A DNA stretch of 7,096 nucleotides from Candidatus Dormiibacterota bacterium (GTDB lineage: Bacteria; Chloroflexota; Dormibacteria; UBA8260; Bog-877): contig PLTL01000397.1 of NCBI GenBank assembly GCA_003164475.1, positions 1 to 7,096 of the forward strand, written 5' to 3'. The notes under the pieces were generated by a model. It searched no databases. It was not told the origin of the DNA and saw only the letters and a list, made by a program, of their open reading frames with translations. Shown here in pieces: positions 4,437 to 7,096 of this stretch. Within the stretch, counting starts at the first letter, position 1; each line of letters begins with the position of its first letter. A program made the translations under genes and the position numbers.

Positions 4437-6004
4437 AGTGCAGCCTCCTCACGCTCAGCTGCGCCCTCGATGGGGAGCTCTCCCGGGAGCGCCAGGCAGA
4501 GCTCGACGCCCATCTGATCACCTGCGACCGCTGTCGCACCGGCCTCCGCTACCTCCGCGAGGAGACCGAGAGGATCTCTGCCCTGGCCCAGGTGACTCTC
4601 TCCGAGGAGACTGCCACCGCCCTGCTGGAGCGCTCCCGGGTCCTGGCCGCGGCTGGGCCGGCCGCGCTTCCCCGGCCTCCGGACGTCGAAGCCGCCGACC
4701 AGATGCACCTGGCCCCCGACCCCTTCGGAACCATCGGGCTGGACACCACCATCCTGGAGATGCCGGACCCGCCACCGGTGGATCGTGCGTCCACCCTCGA
4801 GCAGGAGCCCCCGATGGCGACCCCGGAGATGGAGGAGGGCCGCTCGGCAGCTGAGGTGGCCGCGGACCGGGACGGCGGCGGCGATGGCTCGACCGTTCCC
4901 GAGGACCTCTGGCTGGCCCGGGCCGACAGCGACCCGGACCTCTTCGAGAGCGACTCGGCCGCCTCCGAGCAGGCGGCGCCGACTCCCGCCGCTGACGATG
5001 CCAGCGGTCCCCCAGGCCTGGGGGCTGACGACCCCTTCCTCACCGGCACAACCATCGCCGAAGACACCAACCAAGCCCCGTCCCCGGTCGGCGACCAGGC
5101 CAGGGAGGTCAGGGACCCCCGACCCAGCACGATCGTGGTCCCTGGCTGGGAGCCGGCGACCTCCCTGAACTTCCCCTGGGCCGACACCCCGCCGGCCCAG
5201 CCATCGGAAAGCACCTGGGCCTCAGAACTGACCGGGGTTCCGGTCCGGCGCCCGGCAGGGCTGCCGCCTCCGGCCGCTGCCCTGCCCGCGGCCAGTGCAC
5301 CCCCCCCTCCGGCCGGGACCGCCGTTCCCGGCGTTGAGGCCGAAAGTGGGGCCCCGAAGCACCAGCCGGACACCCCCAGCACGGACCCGGACGGCGGCTA
5401 CCGCCGACCGGCTAGGCCTCCCCACCCGCGCCCGAGCCAAGAGCCTCGCAGCTGGACCCGGACCGGGCTGATCGCCGTGGCGGCACTGGCGATCGTGCTG
5501 ATCGGGTGGAACCTGCTCCACGGCGGCAGCAAGCCCGCCGTCTCCCACCATCCGACCGGCCAGGCCACCGCCTCAGCCAAGCCCAGCCCGTCGAGCGCTA
5601 GCACGCCGAAGCCGGCGCCTACGCCGGTGGCCCTGTCCGGGGTCCAGACCGTGGGCAGCACCGGCAGTGGCTATGAGGTCCAGACCGTGCGCTACGGAGT
5701 TCACGGGAGCCAGCTCTGGGTCGTCTTCCAGATGGTCGATGGCAGCGGAGCTCCCAAGGTCACGGCCGGCTTCGATGGCCCTGACACCCTCTACATCGAA
5801 ATGCAGGGGGTCGCTCCCGGGACCCAGGTTCCCCAGCCCGCGGCGGGCGAAGTGGTCAGCAGCACCACGGTCGGCCAGGATCCCGGCTTCTCGGGAGCCG
5901 TCTACATCCTTCACCTCACCCGCCCGGTGCAGCTGTCCCCGTCGCTCCTGCCTGGGACGGAGAGCGGAGGTGCTGGGGAGCGCTACATCGCGATCCTCCA
6001 GTAG
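4433..6004 (+). CDS. Transmembrane zinc-finger anti-sigma factor with long linker and outer beta domain
   Basis: The 523-residue product should hold the sigma-like protein encoded just upstream at the membrane. Its N-terminus is an anti-sigma zinc-finger (zf-HC2/ZAS) domain: Cys3, then LDGELS (12-17) and H27-x3-C31-x2-C34. Cys10 is an extra cysteine. Residues 46 to about 340 form a low-complexity linker rich in Pro, Ala, Asp, Glu, Ser and Thr, acidic at first and basic near its end (YRRPARPPHPRP), which fits an inside location. One membrane span covers about 345-362 (GLIAVAALAIVLIGWNLL). After a Ser/Pro/Ala/Lys linker (364-395) comes an outer domain of about 125 residues with alternating beta-strand pattern (QLWVVFQM, DTLYIEMQGV, AVYILHLTRPVQLSP) that resembles an AMIN-like domain; that match is tentative. 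The start overlaps the sigma stop (ATGA) and no Shine-Dalgarno is present, implying coupled translation. Usual ZAS proteins have a far shorter linker. Confidence 0.87.
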   Translation: MKCSLLTLSCALDGELSRERQAELDAHLITCDRCRTGLRYLREETERISALAQVTLSEETATALLERSRVLAAAGPAALPRPPDVEAADQMHLAPDPFGTIGLDTTILEMPDPPPVDRASTLEQEPPMATPEMEEGRSAAEVAADRDGGGDGSTVPEDLWLARADSDPDLFESDSAASEQAAPTPAADDASGPPGLGADDPFLTGTTIAEDTNQAPSPVGDQAREVRDPRPSTIVVPGWEPATSLNFPWADTPPAQPSESTWASELTGVPVRRPAGLPPPAAALPAASAPPPPAGTAVPGVEAESGAPKHQPDTPSTDPDGGYRRPARPPHPRPSQEPRSWTRTGLIAVAALAIVLIGWNLLHGGSKPAVSHHPTGQATASAKPSPSSASTPKPAPTPVALSGVQTVGSTGSGYEVQTVRYGVHGSQLWVVFQMVDGSGAPKVTAGFDGPDTLYIEMQGVAPGTQVPQPAAGEVVSSTTVGQDPGFSGAVYILHLTRPVQLSPSLLPGTESGGAGERYIAILQ

Positions 6005-6170
6005 GGGACGATAGAGGGGGCATGGGTGGCCCAGATTCCACGGCGTCCGTCCCCATGCGGAGCTGGATCGGGGTCGCAACTGCGCGGCCAGGTGAGTCGG
6101 CTGACCGCGGCGGGTTACTCCGGGTGCTGGCCACCGGGTTCCGTGCCGGGCCAGCCTGAGGCCCCCCAGG

Positions 6171-6187
6171 CGGCGGCCGGGCCGCCG
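6171..6187. terminator. Short GC hairpin downstream of the anti-sigma gene
   Basis: CGGCGGC (6171-6177) pairs with GCCGCCG (6181-6187) around a 3-base loop. All pairs are G-C and no T run follows on either strand. It may be chance at this GC content, but it is the first of three successive hairpins. Confidence 0.3.
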
Positions 6188-6193
6188 GGAGAT

Positions 6194-6214
6194 TCTGCGG
6201 CCCACCGCCGCAGA
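6194..6214. terminator. Hairpin between the convergent genes
   Basis: TCTGCGGC (6194-6201) pairs perfectly with GCCGCAGA (6207-6214) around the loop CCACC, with a possible extra T-G pair outside. It contains A-T pairs at the base, so it is less likely than a pure GC stem to be chance. No T run follows on the plus strand. It could terminate or protect the anti-sigma transcript. Confidence 0.45.
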
Positions 6215-6236
6215 GAACCCTGCCCGAACTGAAGCA

Positions 6237-6258
6237 GGGGGCAATGGAGATTGCCCCC
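6237..6258 (-). terminator. Likely terminator of the cysteine synthase gene
   Basis: A perfect 9-bp stem, GGGGGCAAT (6237-6245) with ATTGCCCCC (6250-6258), closes on a GGAG tetraloop. Read on the minus strand it is followed by TGCTTCAGTT, which is mildly T-rich, and it lies about 120 bases past the minus-strand stop. On the plus strand the following sequence is GC-rich, so a terminator for the minus-strand gene is the better reading, though action in both directions is possible. Confidence 0.5.
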
Positions 6259-6377
6259 CGCCGACTCCAGCCGGGCCCCGGCCTGGGTCAGGTTGGGGGG
6301 AGAGCCTGCTGCCGTTGCCGGAGCCTGGGGATTCGCCGGCCGCGCCTCGGCGCTGGAGCCGGTGCCGCCCCTCCCCG

Positions 6378-7096
6378 CTATCCGAACAGTGCTTCCACTG
6401 AGAGATAGCGCTCGGCGCTGTCGTACGCGAACGTCAACACCCTAGCTCCGTCCACCATCTGCGGGACCAGCGACGCAACCGCCGCCAGTGAGGCCCCCGA
6501 GGAGACCCCGACCAGGATTCCCTCCTCGCGCGCCGACCGGCGCGCGTAGGTGAAGGCATCCTCTGGAGCCACTTGGATGATTCCGTCGAGGAGGTCGGTG
6601 CGCATCACGCCGGGGATGAACCCGGCCCCAATCCCCTGAATGGGGTGGGGCGAGTGCGTCCCTCCGGACAGCACTGGCGAGAGCGTGGGCTCCACGGCGT
6701 AGACCTTGAGGCCGGGCCAGCGCGGCTTGAGCAGCTCCGCGCAGCCGGTGATGTGGCCCCCGGTCCCCACCCCGGTCACGAGGTAGTCAAGACCCTCAGG
6801 GAAGTCCGCGAGGATCTCCTCGGCCGTGGTCCGGCGATGGACCGCCACGTTGGCAGGATTGTCGAACTGCATCGGCATCCAGGCCCCTGCGGTCTCGGCG
6901 ACGATCTCCCGGGCCCGGGCGATGGCACCTTTCATGCCCAGCTCACGAGGGGTGAGCTCGAGCTGAGCGCCGTAGGCGGTCATGAGCTTGCGTCGCTCAA
7001 TCGAGAACGATTCCGGCATCACCAGGGTCAGCCGGTAGCCTTTCACGGCCGCGACCAAGGCCAAGGCGACCCCGGTGTTGCCCGACGTCGGCTCGA
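6378..7096 (-). CDS. cysK: Cysteine synthase (O-acetylserine sulfhydrylase), C-terminal 238 residues
   Basis: This PLP enzyme makes L-cysteine from O-acetylserine and sulfide in the cytoplasm. The reading frame enters from the right edge; roughly 70 N-terminal residues, including the PLP-binding lysine, are missing. The TTG near 7064 is internal, because the family motif EPTSGNTG is encoded just before it (7094 down to about 7071). Further family marks are [21 protein letters not shown] of the active-site wall, [11 protein letters not shown] (PLP phosphate loop), [25 protein letters not shown] (the Ser near the PLP ring nitrogen), and the terminal [14 protein letters not shown] matching the usual ERYLS-x3-F end. 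These fit CysK/CysM-type enzymes rather than cystathionine beta-synthase, since no CBS domains follow. The CysK versus CysM choice is not certain. The gene is convergent with the anti-sigma gene. Confidence 0.95.
   Translation of the reverse strand, partial: EPTSGNTGVALALVAAVKGYRLTLVMPESFSIERRKLMTAYGAQLELTPRELGMKGAIARAREIVAETAGAWMPMQFDNPANVAVHRRTTAEEILADFPEGLDYLVTGVGTGGHITGCAELLKPRWPGLKVYAVEPTLSPVLSGGTHSPHPIQGIGAGFIPGVMRTDLLDGIIQVAPEDAFTYARRSAREEGILVGVSSGASLAAVASLVPQMVDGARVLTFAYDSAERYLSVEALFG

Larger units (their letters stand above)
6005..6377. other. Gene-free stretch between convergent genes
   Basis: This 373-base gap lies between the anti-sigma stop and the stop of the convergent cysteine synthase gene. 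Short open frames here (68 and 64 codons) are Pro/Arg/Ala-rich, lack recognisable motifs and start sites, and look non-coding. It holds three perfect hairpins (listed separately). I see no tRNA, riboswitch, promoter pair or repeat family in the rest. Confidence 0.6.

Noticed and set aside
4549..5382. 277-codon minus-strand frame antisense to the anti-sigma linker
   Set aside because: It is Ser/Gly/Ala low-complexity sequence produced by reading the Pro/Asp-rich linker backwards; no start site or motif supports it.
4433..6004. Two-gene reading of the anti-sigma frame (separate zinc finger and outer-domain proteins)
   Set aside because: The frame is uninterrupted over 523 codons, and the basic stretch before the membrane span fits one continuous N-inside protein.
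6026..6232. 68-codon frame in the convergent gap
   Set aside because: It has no recognisable start signal, covers two of the hairpins, and its Pro/Gly/Arg-rich translation has no motif.

Overview
The window is GC-rich bacterial chromosome, roughly 70% G+C by eye, with long GC-biased codons, GTG/TTG start use and tightly overlapping genes. It carries no mobile element, CRISPR array, tRNA or rRNA that I can see. The gene content (GroEL without a GGM tail, ECF-type sigma factors with membrane-anchored partners, single-domain NAD(P)HX epimerase, SAM hydrolase) fits a soil-type high-GC lineage such as Chloroflexota/Dormibacterota or a deep actinobacterial relative. That placement is inference; no marker in the window settles it.

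Layout. At 1-634 lies the 3' end of groEL, closed by two back-to-back GC-rich hairpins (638-696). A first sigma/membrane-protein pair follows: an ECF sigma factor (795-1301, GTG start with a good ribosome binding site) overlapping a one-pass membrane protein that sits where an anti-sigma factor would be (1280-1972). After a 278-base gap with possible RNA structure and a very short ORF comes a two-gene unit: SAM hydrolase (2251-3087) joined by an ATGA stop/start overlap to an NAD(P)H-hydrate epimerase (3084-3836). A plausible promoter at 3853-3881 then leads into a second pair, again joined by ATGA: a divergent sigma-like protein (3915-4436) and a 523-residue zinc-finger anti-sigma factor with a long disordered linker, one membrane span and an outer beta-rich domain (4433-6004). 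A 373-base gene-free stretch with three hairpins separates this from a convergent cysteine synthase gene on the minus strand (6378-7096, its N-terminus beyond the window).

How the parts fit. The two sigma/anti-sigma pairs look like separate envelope-to-nucleus-type signalling modules: a cytoplasmic sigma factor held by a membrane protein whose outer domain may sense the envelope. Between them, the SAM hydrolase and NAD(P)HX epimerase handle cofactor turnover or damage (SAM; hydrated NADH/NADPH), and the cysteine synthase nearby is also sulfur metabolism. No evidence in the sequence shows that the sigma factors control these metabolic genes. I did not find a defence system or other clearly new machine; the most unusual items are the second sigma/anti-sigma pair and the non-zinc partner of the first sigma factor.
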